From Lachnospiraceae bacterium UBA3632 (GTDB lineage Bacteria > Bacillota > Clostridia > Lachnospirales > Lachnospiraceae): a stretch of DNA of 64,000 nucleotides. Position 1 is the first letter of the stretch. Every line of letters starts with the position of its first letter. The stretch covers positions 1 through 64,000 of the forward strand of contig DFKZ01000114.1 in assembly GCA_002373975.1 (NCBI GenBank), in the 5' to 3' direction. Of this stretch, positions 33,034 through 42,530 are shown piece after piece. Below the pieces are notes generated by a model. It was not told the origin of the DNA. It ran no database searches and saw only the letters and a program-made list of their open reading frames with translations. Made by a program: the position numbers and the translations under genes.

Positions 33034-35229
33034 ATGGATAAAAAGTCCCCGGCAAATAACGATCCCGACAGAATGACAAAAACCGGAGTCAAAAAGCATC
33101 TTGCTTTTCAGATCGCTTTTTTTGCCGGCGCTATTCTCATAAATTTTTTACTCCCCAGAGCGGCCGCCGCTCTACATATACCGCTTTATCTGGATAATGT
33201 CGGAACCCTTCTTGCCGCCATACTTGGCGGATATCTGCCCGGAATCGCAATAGGCTATCTTAATAATATCATTAACATGCAGGGAAATCCCGGGAATGCT
33301 TATTATGTCGTGCTATCCACGATGATCGCGGCGAGCGGCACATTCCTTGCCAGAAAAGGCTGGTTTGACAAAATCTGGAAGGCGATACTGACCATTCCCG
33401 TTTTTGCATTTATAGGAGGAGCACTGGGATCGCTTCTTACGTATTTCCTCTATGGGTATGGCCTTGGAGAGGGCATCAGCGCACCCTTTGCCAGAAGGCT
33501 TCTGGAAAACGGTCAGATGAGCGTTTTCTGGGCGCAGATGACATCGGATATCGTTATCGATCTCATCGATAAAGGAATCACGGTTATTCTGGTATTTATC
33601 ATTATAAAGCTCATTCCGGATAAATATAAGCCATATTTCTGGCTTACGGGATGGCGTCAGGCTCCTCTTTCCGAGAATGCTCTGCGCGATGCTAGAAAGA
33701 GTATTACAAGATCATTTTCTTTACGGGGAAAGATCGTCACCATCATTTCCGCCATCATGTTCTGCGTGGCGGTGGTAACGACGGCCATAAGCTATATCAT
33801 CTATTCCAATTTTGCGATGAACCAGTATACCCACAGTTGTACAAGCGCAGCACTTCTCACCGCCAATCAGATAGATCCGGATAAGGTGGATGAGTACCTT
33901 GAACTGGGAAGGTCGGGGCCTGATTATGCCGGGATAGAGAAAAACCTGGAGAGCATCAGGAAGGGAAATCCCGACATAGAATATATCTATGTGTATAAAT
34001 TCGTTCCGGAAGGCGTAAAGGTTATTTTCGATCTTGATACACCGGAGGTAGAGGGGCAGGAACCCGGAACCCTCATAGAGCTTGAGGAATATTTGGAACC
34101 CTACAGAGATGCGCTTCTCCGGGGCGAAGTTATAGAACCGATTCTGGATGATACAAAGTACGGAAGACTGCTTACGGTGTTCGAGCCGGTTTATGATGCA
34201 TCCGGAGAATGTGTCTGCTATACGGCTGCCGACATTCAGGTCGAGGAGATCAGGCTTTCGGCGCTTAATTTCATGACCAAGGTTTTCTCACTGTTTATGG
34301 GATTCTATATATTCATCCTGGCACTCTGCATCTGGCTTGTGGATTATCAGCTGATATACCCCATAGTAGCAATGACGCTTTCGGCCAGAAAGTTTGCCTA
34401 TGACAGCGATGAAGCTCTTGAGATAAGCGTTGACAGACTGCAGCATCTTGATATTCAGACAGGTGACGAGATCGAAAACCTGTATGAATCTCTTTCAAAG
34501 ACCATCGCAGAAACAGTGGGATACCTCGAGGACGTTGAGGCCAAGGGCGAAGAGATATCCCATATGCAGAACGGCCTTATCTACGTGCTTGCGGATCTGG
34601 TCGAAGGCCGAGACAAAAACACCGGCGATCATGTCAGAAAGACAGCCGCTTATGTGCGTCTTATCATGAATAAGATGAGAGAAAAAGGTCTCTATCCCGA
34701 TATTCTGACGGACGAATATATGGCTGATGTTATAAACTCTGCGCCTCTTCACGACGTAGGAAAGATAATGGTATCGGATACCATACTTAACAAGCCCGGC
34801 AGGCTTACAGATGAAGAGTTCGCCATTATGAAGAGTCACACCACTGCAGGTAATAAGATCATCGCAAGCGCGATGTCGCTGGTATCGGACAGCGGATATC
34901 TGAAAGAGGCAAAAAACCTTGCCACTTACCATCACGAAAGATGGGACGGAACAGGATATCCCAGCGGAAAGGCCGGTGAGGAGATTCCGCTGTCAGCCCG
35001 TATCATGGCGGTGGCCGATGTATTTGACGCCCTTGTTTCCAAGCGAAGCTACAAGGAACCGTTCCCCTTTGAAAAGGCTATGTCAATTATAATCGAAGGT
35101 GCCGGAACGCAGTTTGATCCGCAGATCGCAGCTCTGTTTGCTGAAGCGGGAGAAGAAGCAAGAATGATATCCGAAGCGCATGAATCCATGCTGGGAATGG
35201 GAATCAGGAACTTTACGGAAGAATCTTGA
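33034..35229 (+). CDS. membrane HD-GYP phosphodiesterase with multi-spanning sensor
   Basis: 731 residues. The N-terminal part has about six membrane helices (about 20-205) with GTLLAAILGGYLPGIAIG and an NNIINM-type loop, resembling ECF-transporter S components. Another helix (about 235-258), an extracellular sensor-like region (about 260-405, Cache/PAS type) and a final helix (about 410-435) precede a HAMP-like linker. The catalytic domain has HDVGK at 573-577 and HHERWDGTGYP at 633-643, all intact for c-di-GMP hydrolysis. GAGGTGA is spaced for the ATG at 33034; an in-frame GTG at 33025 is less likely. Its stop overlaps the next promoter's -35 box. Confidence 0.88.
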   Translation: MDKKSPANNDPDRMTKTGVKKHLAFQIAFFAGAILINFLLPRAAAALHIPLYLDNVGTLLAAILGGYLPGIAIGYLNNIINMQGNPGNAYYVVLSTMIAASGTFLARKGWFDKIWKAILTIPVFAFIGGALGSLLTYFLYGYGLGEGISAPFARRLLENGQMSVFWAQMTSDIVIDLIDKGITVILVFIIIKLIPDKYKPYFWLTGWRQAPLSENALRDARKSITRSFSLRGKIVTIISAIMFCVAVVTTAISYIIYSNFAMNQYTHSCTSAALLTANQIDPDKVDEYLELGRSGPDYAGIEKNLESIRKGNPDIEYIYVYKFVPEGVKVIFDLDTPEVEGQEPGTLIELEEYLEPYRDALLRGEVIEPILDDTKYGRLLTVFEPVYDASGECVCYTAADIQVEEIRLSALNFMTKVFSLFMGFYIFILALCIWLVDYQLIYPIVAMTLSARKFAYDSDEALEISVDRLQHLDIQTGDEIENLYESLSKTIAETVGYLEDVEAKGEEISHMQNGLIYVLADLVEGRDKNTGDHVRKTAAYVRLIMNKMREKGLYPDILTDEYMADVINSAPLHDVGKIMVSDTILNKPGRLTDEEFAIMKSHTTAGNKIIASAMSLVSDSGYLKEAKNLATYHHERWDGTGYPSGKAGEEIPLSARIMAVADVFDALVSKRSYKEPFPFEKAMSIIIEGAGTQFDPQIAALFAEAGEEARMISEAHESMLGMGIRNFTEES

Positions 35230-35254
35230 CAAAAGGCCGCTTCTGGCATAATAT
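35226..35254 (+). promoter_or_regulatory. sigma-A promoter of the valS T-box leader
   Basis: TTGACA (35226-35231), 17-base spacer, TAATAT (35249-35254). The -35 box overlaps the stop codon of the HD-GYP gene. Confidence 0.9.
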
Positions 35255-35260
35255 ATGCAT

Positions 35261-35594
35261 TAATAAGCGGGGAAACCCGCATAATACAACATGGCTGTGA
35301 CGAAGAGGAGTATGTAAATACCGCAAGACAGAGAAGGGAGCATACAGGCTGAGAGCTTCCGCGCGCAGGATTACAGAAGGTAGCTTCCGAGCCGGATGGT
35401 GAAGGATCAAAAGCTGTCGGGGATCACCGATCATGTGAAAAGATCTGCGTAGTCATCCCGTCGATCCACGATACGGTGTAATGAGGCAGAAAGGTCCGAA
35501 AGCGAGAATCGGCTCCGCTTCTGCGAACAAAGGTGGTACCGCGTATTTTACGCCCTTTGCATTCCTATGGGAGTGCGAAGGGCTTTTGCTTTTT
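35261..35594 (+). promoter_or_regulatory. T-box riboswitch (tRNA-Val sensing leader of valS)
   Basis: The leader carries the T-box sequence AAAGGTGGTACCGCG (35529-35543). Upstream lie stem I landmarks: GGAGTA near 35308, and apical-loop-like GGCTGAGAGCTTCC and GGTAGCTTCCGAGC. A terminator follows: GCCCTTTGCATTCC with GGAGTGCGAAGGGC, then T-rich sequence to 35594. Uncharged tRNA would favour the antiterminator and valS expression. The tRNA-Val assignment rests on the downstream gene; the specifier codon is not assigned. Confidence 0.93.
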
Positions 35595-35710
35595 GGAAAG
35601 CCATTGACCTGAAAAGAAAAGTCCTTTGCATCTTCCAAGAACAGCTCCGATTCTTCGGGGCAGCAAAGAATTTCCTGCAGTCTAAAACGCTAGTCAGGAC
35701 TAAAGCACAA

Positions 35711-35733
35711 ACGATGTCTGAAAAAGACATCGT
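35711..35733 (+). promoter_or_regulatory. hairpin just before the valS ribosome-binding site
   Basis: ACGATGTCT-gaaaa-AGACATCGT is a perfect 9-bp stem ending a few bases before AGGAGG. It may affect translation initiation or protect the processed mRNA 5' end. Confidence 0.5.
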
Positions 35734-35749
35734 GTAGGAGGAAAACACC

Positions 35750-38428
35750 ATGTCAAAAGAACTCGCAAAAACTTATGATCCGAAAGGGATCGAGGACAGG
35801 ATCTATCAGAAATGGCTTGATAAGAAATACTTTCATGCCGAGGTCGATCATTCAAAGACCCCCTTTACGATCGTGATCCCGCCGCCAAATATCACAGGTC
35901 AGCTTCATATGGGCCATGCGCTTGATAACACCATGCAGGATATCCTTATCCGCTGGAAGCGCATGCAGGGATATAATGCTCTCTGGCAGCCCGGTACAGA
36001 TCATGCTTCCATCGCTACGGAAGTAAAGATCATCGAGACCTTAAAGAAAGAGGGGATCGATAAAAACGATCTGGGCCGTGAGGGCTTTCTTAAGCGTGCC
36101 TGGGACTGGAAAAAGGAATACGGCGGACGTATAGTATCCCAGCTCAAAAAGATGGGCTCATCCTGTGACTGGGACAGAGAGCGCTTTACAATGGACGAGG
36201 GATGCAACAGGGCAGTTACAGAAGTATTCGTAAAGATGCATGAAAAAGGATATATCTACAAGGGCTCAAGGATCATCAACTGGTGCCCGGTTTGTAATAC
36301 TTCAATCTCCGATGCGGAGGTTGAATACGAGGAGCAGGCAGGTCATTTCTGGCATATCAAGTACCCTCTTATCGATGAGGCCACAGGTGAGCCTTCCAAG
36401 ACGGAATTTCTCACATTTGCCACCACCCGTCCCGAGACAATGCTGGGTGATACGGCAGTTGCTATCCATCCCGATGATGAGAGATACACTCACCTGCACG
36501 GGCGCAGGGTAATGCTTCCTCTTATGAACCGTATTATCCCCATAGTTGAGGATACCTATGTTGACCGTGAGTTCGGAACCGGTGTGGTTAAGATCACTCC
36601 CGCTCATGACCCCAACGACTTCGAGGTAGGAAAGCGCCATGATCTTCCCATCATCAACATAATGAATGATGATGCCACGATCAATAAAAACGGCGGCAAA
36701 TTCGCAGGCATGGAGCGCTACGAAGCCCGCAAGGCCATCGTTAAGGAACTCGATGAAATGGGTCTTCTTGAAAAGATAGAAGATCATGTTCACAACGTTG
36801 GAACCCATGACCGCTGCAAGACCACCATCGAGCCTCTTGTAAAGGAGCAGTGGTTTGTTAAGATGAGCGAGCTCATCAAGCCTGCGGCAGAGGCTGTTAA
36901 AAAGGGTGAGATCCGTCTCATTCCCGAGCGCATGGAGAAAAACTACTTCAACTGGACCGACAATATCCGCGACTGGTGTATCAGCCGTCAGCTCTGGTGG
37001 GGTCACAGGATCCCCGCATATTACTGTCAGGATTGCGGTGAAACCGTGGTTGCAAAGGAGGCACCCACCGTTTGCCCCAAGTGTGGAAAGAATCATTTCG
37101 AGCAGGATCCCGATACACTGGATACCTGGTTTTCGTCCGCTCTCTGGCCTTTCGAGACTCTGGGTTGGCCGGATAAGACAGAGGATCTTGATTACTTTTA
37201 TCCTACTGATGTGCTCGTAACGGGATATGACATTATCTTTTTCTGGGTAATCAGAATGATATTCTCGGGCTATGAGCATATGGGCGAAAAGCCTTTCAAG
37301 ACGGTGCTCTTCCACGGCCTTGTTCGCGACAGCCAGGGAAGGAAGATGAGTAAGTCCCTCGGAAACGGCATCGATCCTCTTGAGATAATCGACAAGTATG
37401 GTGCAGATGCGCTAAGACTCACACTCATCACCGGAAACGCACCCGGAAACGATATGCGTTTCTATTATGAGAGAGTGGAGAACAGCAGGAACTTTGCCAA
37501 CAAGGTTTGGAACGCCACAAGATTCATTATGATGAACTTTGATCAGGCAGCCGAGAAGAGCGGCCTTACGGTTCATAAGCCCGCTGAAAATGAGCTGGAG
37601 CCTGTTGATAAGTGGATCCTTTCAAAGCTAAACACTCTGGTTAAAGATGTTACCGAGAACATGGATAATTTTGAGCTGGGTATCGCGGTTCAGAAGGTTT
37701 ATGATTTCATCTGGGACGAGTTCTGCGACTGGTATATCGAAATGGTTAAGCCCAGGCTCTATGCCACCGACGACACTGTCAGCCAGAATGCGGCTCTCTG
37801 GACTCTCAAGGCGGTACTTATCGATGCACTGAAGCTCCTTCATCCTTATATGCCTTTTATCACCGAGGAGATCTTCTGCAACATCCAGGATGAGGAAGAA
37901 TCCATCATGATAAGCAGCTGGCCTAAGTATGACGAGAGCAGGAATTTTGCAAGGCAGGAGCATGATATCGAGCTTATCAAAGAGGCAGTAAGAGGCATCA
38001 GAAATGTGCGCACCGAGATGAATGTTCCACCCAGCAGAAAGGCTGCGGTATACGTTGTAAGCTCGGATGAAGATACTGTACGCACCTTTGAAGAAGGAAA
38101 ACTTTTCTTTGCTTCTCTTGCTTATGCAAATGAAGTAATTATTCAGGGTGACAAGAGCGGGATAGCAGATGATGCGGTTTCTATCGTGATCCCTAATGCA
38201 ACGCTTTATATTCCTTTTGCGGAGCTTGTTGACATCGAGAAGGAGAAGGAGAGGCTCGGTAAGGAAAAGGAGCGTCTGGAGGGTGAGATAAAGCGCTCGA
38301 ACGGGATGCTTGGCAACGAGCGGTTCATCTCCAAGGCACCTGCCGAAAAGGTTGCCGAGGAGCGTGCTAAGCTTGAGAAGTACACTCAGATGCTCGCGCA
38401 GGTTACCGAGAGGCTGAATTCGCTTTAA
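35750..38428 (+). CDS. valS: valyl-tRNA synthetase
   Basis: 892-residue class I aminoacyl-tRNA synthetase that charges tRNA-Val and edits mischarged Thr. The HIGH motif appears as PPPNITGQLHMGHAL (near residue 43) and the KMSKS motif as GRKMSKSLGNGIDP (near residue 528). The editing domain (about 200-340) contains TTRPETMLGDTA and DPNDFEVG. A zinc-like knuckle CQDCGE...CPKCGKN is near residue 427, and the C-terminal coiled coil (about 820-890) is present. GTAGGAGG precedes the ATG. It is controlled by the T-box leader; folC starts 6 bases after its stop. Confidence 0.98.
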   Translation: MSKELAKTYDPKGIEDRIYQKWLDKKYFHAEVDHSKTPFTIVIPPPNITGQLHMGHALDNTMQDILIRWKRMQGYNALWQPGTDHASIATEVKIIETLKKEGIDKNDLGREGFLKRAWDWKKEYGGRIVSQLKKMGSSCDWDRERFTMDEGCNRAVTEVFVKMHEKGYIYKGSRIINWCPVCNTSISDAEVEYEEQAGHFWHIKYPLIDEATGEPSKTEFLTFATTRPETMLGDTAVAIHPDDERYTHLHGRRVMLPLMNRIIPIVEDTYVDREFGTGVVKITPAHDPNDFEVGKRHDLPIINIMNDDATINKNGGKFAGMERYEARKAIVKELDEMGLLEKIEDHVHNVGTHDRCKTTIEPLVKEQWFVKMSELIKPAAEAVKKGEIRLIPERMEKNYFNWTDNIRDWCISRQLWWGHRIPAYYCQDCGETVVAKEAPTVCPKCGKNHFEQDPDTLDTWFSSALWPFETLGWPDKTEDLDYFYPTDVLVTGYDIIFFWVIRMIFSGYEHMGEKPFKTVLFHGLVRDSQGRKMSKSLGNGIDPLEIIDKYGADALRLTLITGNAPGNDMRFYYERVENSRNFANKVWNATRFIMMNFDQAAEKSGLTVHKPAENELEPVDKWILSKLNTLVKDVTENMDNFELGIAVQKVYDFIWDEFCDWYIEMVKPRLYATDDTVSQNAALWTLKAVLIDALKLLHPYMPFITEEIFCNIQDEEESIMISSWPKYDESRNFARQEHDIELIKEAVRGIRNVRTEMNVPPSRKAAVYVVSSDEDTVRTFEEGKLFFASLAYANEVIIQGDKSGIADDAVSIVIPNATLYIPFAELVDIEKEKERLGKEKERLEGEIKRSNGMLGNERFISKAPAEKVAEERAKLEKYTQMLAQVTERLNSL

Positions 38429-38434
38429 GAATCT

Positions 38435-39781
38435 ATGAAAAAAATATACGATTTCGAGGAGGCGGTGGAATATCTGTATGATATTCCCCGCTTCACTTCT
38501 AAGCACACAATTAAAGAGACGCGGGAATTTTTGGAGAAGCTGGGAAATCCCGATCTTTCGATGAAGATAATCCATGTCGCAGGCACGAACGGCAAGGGCT
38601 CAACCTGTGCTTATCTCGACAGCGTCCTGAGGGAGGCGGGGATAAGGACGGGCCTTTTCACTTCTCCTCATCTGGTTGATGTGTGTGAAAGGATCAAGGT
38701 GGATGGGGCAGACATTTCACACGATGAATTCCTCGAGGCCTTCAATGACATATACCGAAGACTGGACTGGGATAACAGCGAACGCCCCGATTTCTATCAT
38801 CCCACGTTTTTTGAATTTCTCTTTTTCATGGCAATGCAGATATTCAAAAAAGCCGGAGTGGAGTGGTGCATACTCGAAACCGGCCTCGGCGGTCTCCTTG
38901 ATGCCACCAACAGTGTAAAGACAAAAGAGGCAGCGGTGATAACCCGCATAGATCTGGACCATACGGAGTACCTGGGAAATACCAAAGCAAAGATCGCAGT
39001 TCAGAAAGCCGGAATAATCGCTGAGGGAAAACCGGTGGTGTACGGTGATTATGTGCCCGAAGCCTCCGAGGCAATATTGAGGGAAGCAAAACGGATTCAA
39101 AGTGGGGAACTGTATCCTGTTGGTGAACAAAATATTAAAGTTTTACTAATTTCTCCCGAAAATATTGATTTTTCGCTTGTAGACGGATATTATAAGAATG
39201 TATCAATATGTTTGGATACGAATGCCGTTTATCAGCTTGAAAATGCGGCTCTTGCCGTAAAAGCCGTTGAGGCGGCAGGCCTTACCGAAAGGATAACTCC
39301 TGATACGCTTAAAAAGGGCATGAATAAATGCCACTGGGCGGGAAGGATGGAGGAAGTCCTTCCGGATGTTTTTGTGGACGGAGCACACAATCCCGACGGA
39401 ATACGCGCTTTCCTCGAAACCGTAAAGCGCGACGGATGTGAGGGCGTTAAACCGAGAAAGCTCCTGTTCGGAGTGGTTTCCGACAAAGACCATACCAAAA
39501 TGGTCGCGGAGATCGCCCGTTCCGGTCTTTTTAGCGAGATCGTGATCACAAGGCTCAAAACCGGCAGGGGATTGGATCCTGCTATGTTGACAGATGATTT
39601 TAAAGATGAATCCGGCGTAAAGATATCGGTGTCCGGCAGCGCGGACGAAGCGTTCGAAAAGATGCTTGCGGATAAAAGGGCTGCCCGAGGGATGCACGAT
39701 GGAGACTTCAGGATCTATATTGCCGGAAGCCTGTATCTTGTGGGCGAGATAAAAGGAAAGATCAAAAATGATAAGCTTTGA
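38435..39781 (+). CDS. folC: folylpolyglutamate synthase / dihydrofolate synthase
   Basis: 448-residue Mur-ligase-family enzyme that adds glutamate to folates using ATP. The P-loop is HVAGTNGKGSTCAYLDS near residue 49, with ETGLGGLLDATN near residue 148 and VDGAHNPDGIRAF near residue 314. It directly follows valS, as in many Firmicutes, with no own Shine-Dalgarno site, so translation is probably coupled. The stretch around 39120-39220 is more AT-rich than the rest of the gene, but the frame is intact. Confidence 0.95.
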   Translation: MKKIYDFEEAVEYLYDIPRFTSKHTIKETREFLEKLGNPDLSMKIIHVAGTNGKGSTCAYLDSVLREAGIRTGLFTSPHLVDVCERIKVDGADISHDEFLEAFNDIYRRLDWDNSERPDFYHPTFFEFLFFMAMQIFKKAGVEWCILETGLGGLLDATNSVKTKEAAVITRIDLDHTEYLGNTKAKIAVQKAGIIAEGKPVVYGDYVPEASEAILREAKRIQSGELYPVGEQNIKVLLISPENIDFSLVDGYYKNVSICLDTNAVYQLENAALAVKAVEAAGLTERITPDTLKKGMNKCHWAGRMEEVLPDVFVDGAHNPDGIRAFLETVKRDGCEGVKPRKLLFGVVSDKDHTKMVAEIARSGLFSEIVITRLKTGRGLDPAMLTDDFKDESGVKISVSGSADEAFEKMLADKRAARGMHDGDFRIYIAGSLYLVGEIKGKIKNDKL

Positions 39782-39923
39782 AGAAGAATTAAAAAAATTC
39801 AATCCCAGTCTTGAAGTTGAGGAGCTCGAACCTGCTCTTCACGCTCTTGATCTGACGGATGCTGCAGATATGCTCGTAGGAATGATGAAGGAAGTAGAAA
39901 GCGAACAGAACGGACAGTATTAG
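39768..39923 (+). CDS. small hypothetical acidic protein
   Basis: 51 residues (MISFEEELKKF...SEQNGQY), overlapping the end of folC by 14 bases, with an AAGGAAAG site upstream. It is acidic and helical in appearance, without membrane or metal motifs. Its stop codon overlaps the AGGAGG of the zinc-ribbon/TPR gene, so translation of the two is probably linked. No function is known. Confidence 0.7.
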   Translation: MISFEEELKKFNPSLEVEELEPALHALDLTDAADMLVGMMKEVESEQNGQY

Positions 39924-39932
39924 GAGGCGGTT

Positions 39933-41336
39933 ATGTTTTGCTACAACTGTGGCTGCCTTCTCACTGAATACGACTACTGCCCGACATGCGGCGCCGATGT
40001 AAAGATGTACAAAAAGATCGTCTTTACTTCCAACCGTTTCTACAACGAGGGGCTTGAGAAGGCTCAGGTAAGAGACCTCTCCGGAGCTATCGTCAGCTTG
40101 AGAGAGAGTCTGAAATTTGACAAGAATAATATTGACGCCAGGAACCTTTTGGGACTGGTGTATTTTGAGATAGGTGAAGTGGGTGCGGCCTTGACTGAGT
40201 GGGTCATCAGCCAGAATTCACGCCCGGAAAAGAACCTTGCAAACGAATATATCAGCATGCTTCAGTCATCCGACTCCAGGCTTTCGGATATGAGGCTTGC
40301 TATTCATAAATACAACACCGCTTATTCTCTCTGTCTGCAGAATAATACAGATGTGGCGGAGATACAGCTTCGCGGCGCATTATCAAAGAACAGGCAGTAT
40401 GTGAGAGCTCATCTTTTGCTTGCTCTTTTATACATGGCAGAGGAGAAGTGGGAACGCGCCGAGAATGAACTTCAGGCCGCGCTGAGAGTGGATCACGGTA
40501 ATATTCAGGCGCAGCTTTATCTGCAGGAAGTAGAGCACATGCTCGAACCCGAAGAAGGCGAGAAAAAGCCGGCAAAAAAGAACAACAAAGATGTCATCAG
40601 ATACGAGAGGGATGACGAGCTGATCATACAGCCCGCCAGTGTTAAAGAGCCGAGAAATACCGGAATAGGTACGCTCATAAATATTCTCATAGGCCTTGTA
40701 TTGGGGGCGGCAGCCGTATACTTTCTCGTTGTGCCCGCGCGTGTTTCCAAGGCGGGGGCGGAAGCTCAGGAGAGCATAAAGGATATAAGCAGCCAGCTGG
40801 ATGTAAAGACATCCACAATACAGGAGCTCGAGAATAAGATCGCTTCACTTGAAAAAGAAAAGGAAGCGCTGGACAGTGTTATCGAGGATTATTCCGGCGA
40901 TAACGGAATGCTCACGGAATATGACAGGCTTATCGTCATCGTGAGAGAGTATCTTGTCAACAAGGATAATGACGAGACTGCCAAATCACTCGATGAGATA
41001 AGAGATACGGTGGATATCACCACCATGCCCGAGGAATATCAGAAGACATACAGGGCACTCCTTACACTTATCGGTCCCGCGCTTGCCAACACGTATTACG
41101 AGGACGGAATGGAAGCGTACAGGGCAGAGGATTATGAGACAGCAGTTGACAAGCTGACCAGAGCTTTCTACTACGACGAAAGCAATGCCGATGCTCTCTT
41201 TACTCTCGGAAATGCATACAGGCTGTTGGGAAATTACGAAGATGCCATTTCAATCTATGAGCAGGTTGTAAGGACCTTCCCCGATACCGAAAGAGCTACC
41301 AAGAGTCAGCAGTATATAAACGAGCTGACAAATTAA
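39933..41336 (+). CDS. zinc-ribbon, TPR and membrane-anchored protein
   Basis: 467 residues. An N-terminal zinc ribbon (CYNCG at 3-7, CPTCG at 16-20) is followed by cytoplasmic TPR-like repeats (about 30-200), a charged linker, one membrane helix (about 247-268), an extracellular coiled coil (about 275-315) and C-terminal TPRs (about 375-465). TPRs on both sides of the membrane suggest a scaffold linking cytoplasmic and envelope proteins, inferred only from architecture. The GH25 gene begins 24 bases later, pointing to a cell-wall role. Ribosome-binding site AGGAGG. Confidence 0.75.
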   Translation: MFCYNCGCLLTEYDYCPTCGADVKMYKKIVFTSNRFYNEGLEKAQVRDLSGAIVSLRESLKFDKNNIDARNLLGLVYFEIGEVGAALTEWVISQNSRPEKNLANEYISMLQSSDSRLSDMRLAIHKYNTAYSLCLQNNTDVAEIQLRGALSKNRQYVRAHLLLALLYMAEEKWERAENELQAALRVDHGNIQAQLYLQEVEHMLEPEEGEKKPAKKNNKDVIRYERDDELIIQPASVKEPRNTGIGTLINILIGLVLGAAAVYFLVVPARVSKAGAEAQESIKDISSQLDVKTSTIQELENKIASLEKEKEALDSVIEDYSGDNGMLTEYDRLIVIVREYLVNKDNDETAKSLDEIRDTVDITTMPEEYQKTYRALLTLIGPALANTYYEDGMEAYRAEDYETAVDKLTRAFYYDESNADALFTLGNAYRLLGNYEDAISIYEQVVRTFPDTERATKSQQYINELTN

Positions 41337-41360
41337 TAATAACGGAGAATCAGGTTTTTA

Positions 41361-42530
41361 ATGGAAATTCAGGATTACGATCTCGATGAAGAAGAGGCAG
41401 TAAAAAAAGATACTCAGCCCCGCAGAAAAAAGAGCGGGAGCGGGCTCAAGGCTCTTCTTGCCGTCGTTATTGCAATACTTGCAATGGTGCTTCTCGTAGT
41501 GGGATGCGTGGTATACGGATACTTCACCGGGAAGATAATAATCAAGGAAAATGATGCCACCGAGACCGCGGAGGAAGAGCAGCCGATCTATACGGAATCC
41601 CAGATGCAGGAAATGCTCGAAGAGGCCAATGAGGATGCCGAAGAAAAGCTGAAGGCAGAGGCCGAGAAGGCTTATGAGGAAGGTTACAGGCTTGGCAGAA
41701 ACGAGCTTCTTGAGTTTATAAGGGAGAGGCTCCTTACCACAAGTTCTTCCATAAGGACATTCAATGCAATATTCCCGGATCACCTTGTGGTGGTGAGCAA
41801 ATCGTCTTATCATTTTATTCCGATTAACCGCGACCTTGCACAGAGCGGGGTAATCGATGACAGAGTGCTGATGCTTGACAGCGGGGAGTATCAGTATACC
41901 GACGAAAACGGAAATGTTATTTCTCATAAAGGCATAGATGTATCCGAACATCAGGGAAAGATCGACTGGAAAAAGGTCAGAAATGACGGAGTGGAATTTG
42001 CTTTTGTGAGAGTGCTTTACAGAGGTTGGGGATCCGGAAAGTTGGTGGAGGATACCACCGGTGAGGATAATATCCGTGAAGCTGTAGAAAACGGGATAAA
42101 TGTGGGGGCCTATGTGTTCAGCCAGGCCATCACCCGGGAAGAGGCCGTGGAGGAAGCCCGCAGGGCTATAGAGATAGTTTCACCCTATGCACAGGGTATT
42201 CCCATCGTTATCGATGTGGAGTATGTACCGAGTGATGATGCCAGAATGGACGAGCTCACCCCTGAAGAAAGAACGGACGTGATCCTTGCTTTCTGTGATG
42301 AGGTAAGTGCGCAGGGATATATTCCCATGCTTTATTACAATACCGAAATGGGCGGACTCGGGGTTGAAAATGAACGCCTTGAAGGCATCACCAAATGGTA
42401 TGCATGGTATTCGGAGGTTCCGTATTATCCGTATAAGTATGATATCTGGCAGTACTCTGATAAAGGAAAAGTAGACGGTATCAAAGGGAATGTGGATCAG
42501 AATATTTCCTTTAGTGCCTTTTGGGAATAA
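41361..42530 (+). CDS. membrane-anchored glycoside hydrolase family 25 lysozyme
   Basis: 389-residue peptidoglycan hydrolase cutting the MurNAc-GlcNAc bond. An N-terminal cytoplasmic segment and membrane helix (about 28-55) are followed by a helical, acidic stalk (about 65-110) and the GH25 domain (about 190-389). The active site shows GIDVSEHQGKIDW and PIVIDVEY, giving the catalytic Asp/Glu pair, and DIWQYS near the end. It would work at the outer membrane face in wall turnover. It follows the TPR gene with 24 bases between, and its stop overlaps the start of the mntP-like gene (TAATG). Confidence 0.9.
   Translation: MEIQDYDLDEEEAVKKDTQPRRKKSGSGLKALLAVVIAILAMVLLVVGCVVYGYFTGKIIIKENDATETAEEEQPIYTESQMQEMLEEANEDAEEKLKAEAEKAYEEGYRLGRNELLEFIRERLLTTSSSIRTFNAIFPDHLVVVSKSSYHFIPINRDLAQSGVIDDRVLMLDSGEYQYTDENGNVISHKGIDVSEHQGKIDWKKVRNDGVEFAFVRVLYRGWGSGKLVEDTTGEDNIREAVENGINVGAYVFSQAITREEAVEEARRAIEIVSPYAQGIPIVIDVEYVPSDDARMDELTPEERTDVILAFCDEVSAQGYIPMLYYNTEMGGLGVENERLEGITKWYAWYSEVPYYPYKYDIWQYSDKGKVDGIKGNVDQNISFSAFWE

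Noticed and set aside
36302..37315. 337-codon open frame on the minus strand
   Set aside because: It lies wholly within valS on the opposite strand, has no family motif and no ribosome-binding site. It is a by-product of the codon bias of valS.
39120..39220. AT-rich patch inside folC suggesting a frameshift or inserted piece
   Set aside because: The frame is continuous and the surrounding motifs are in order, so it is probably local composition variation.
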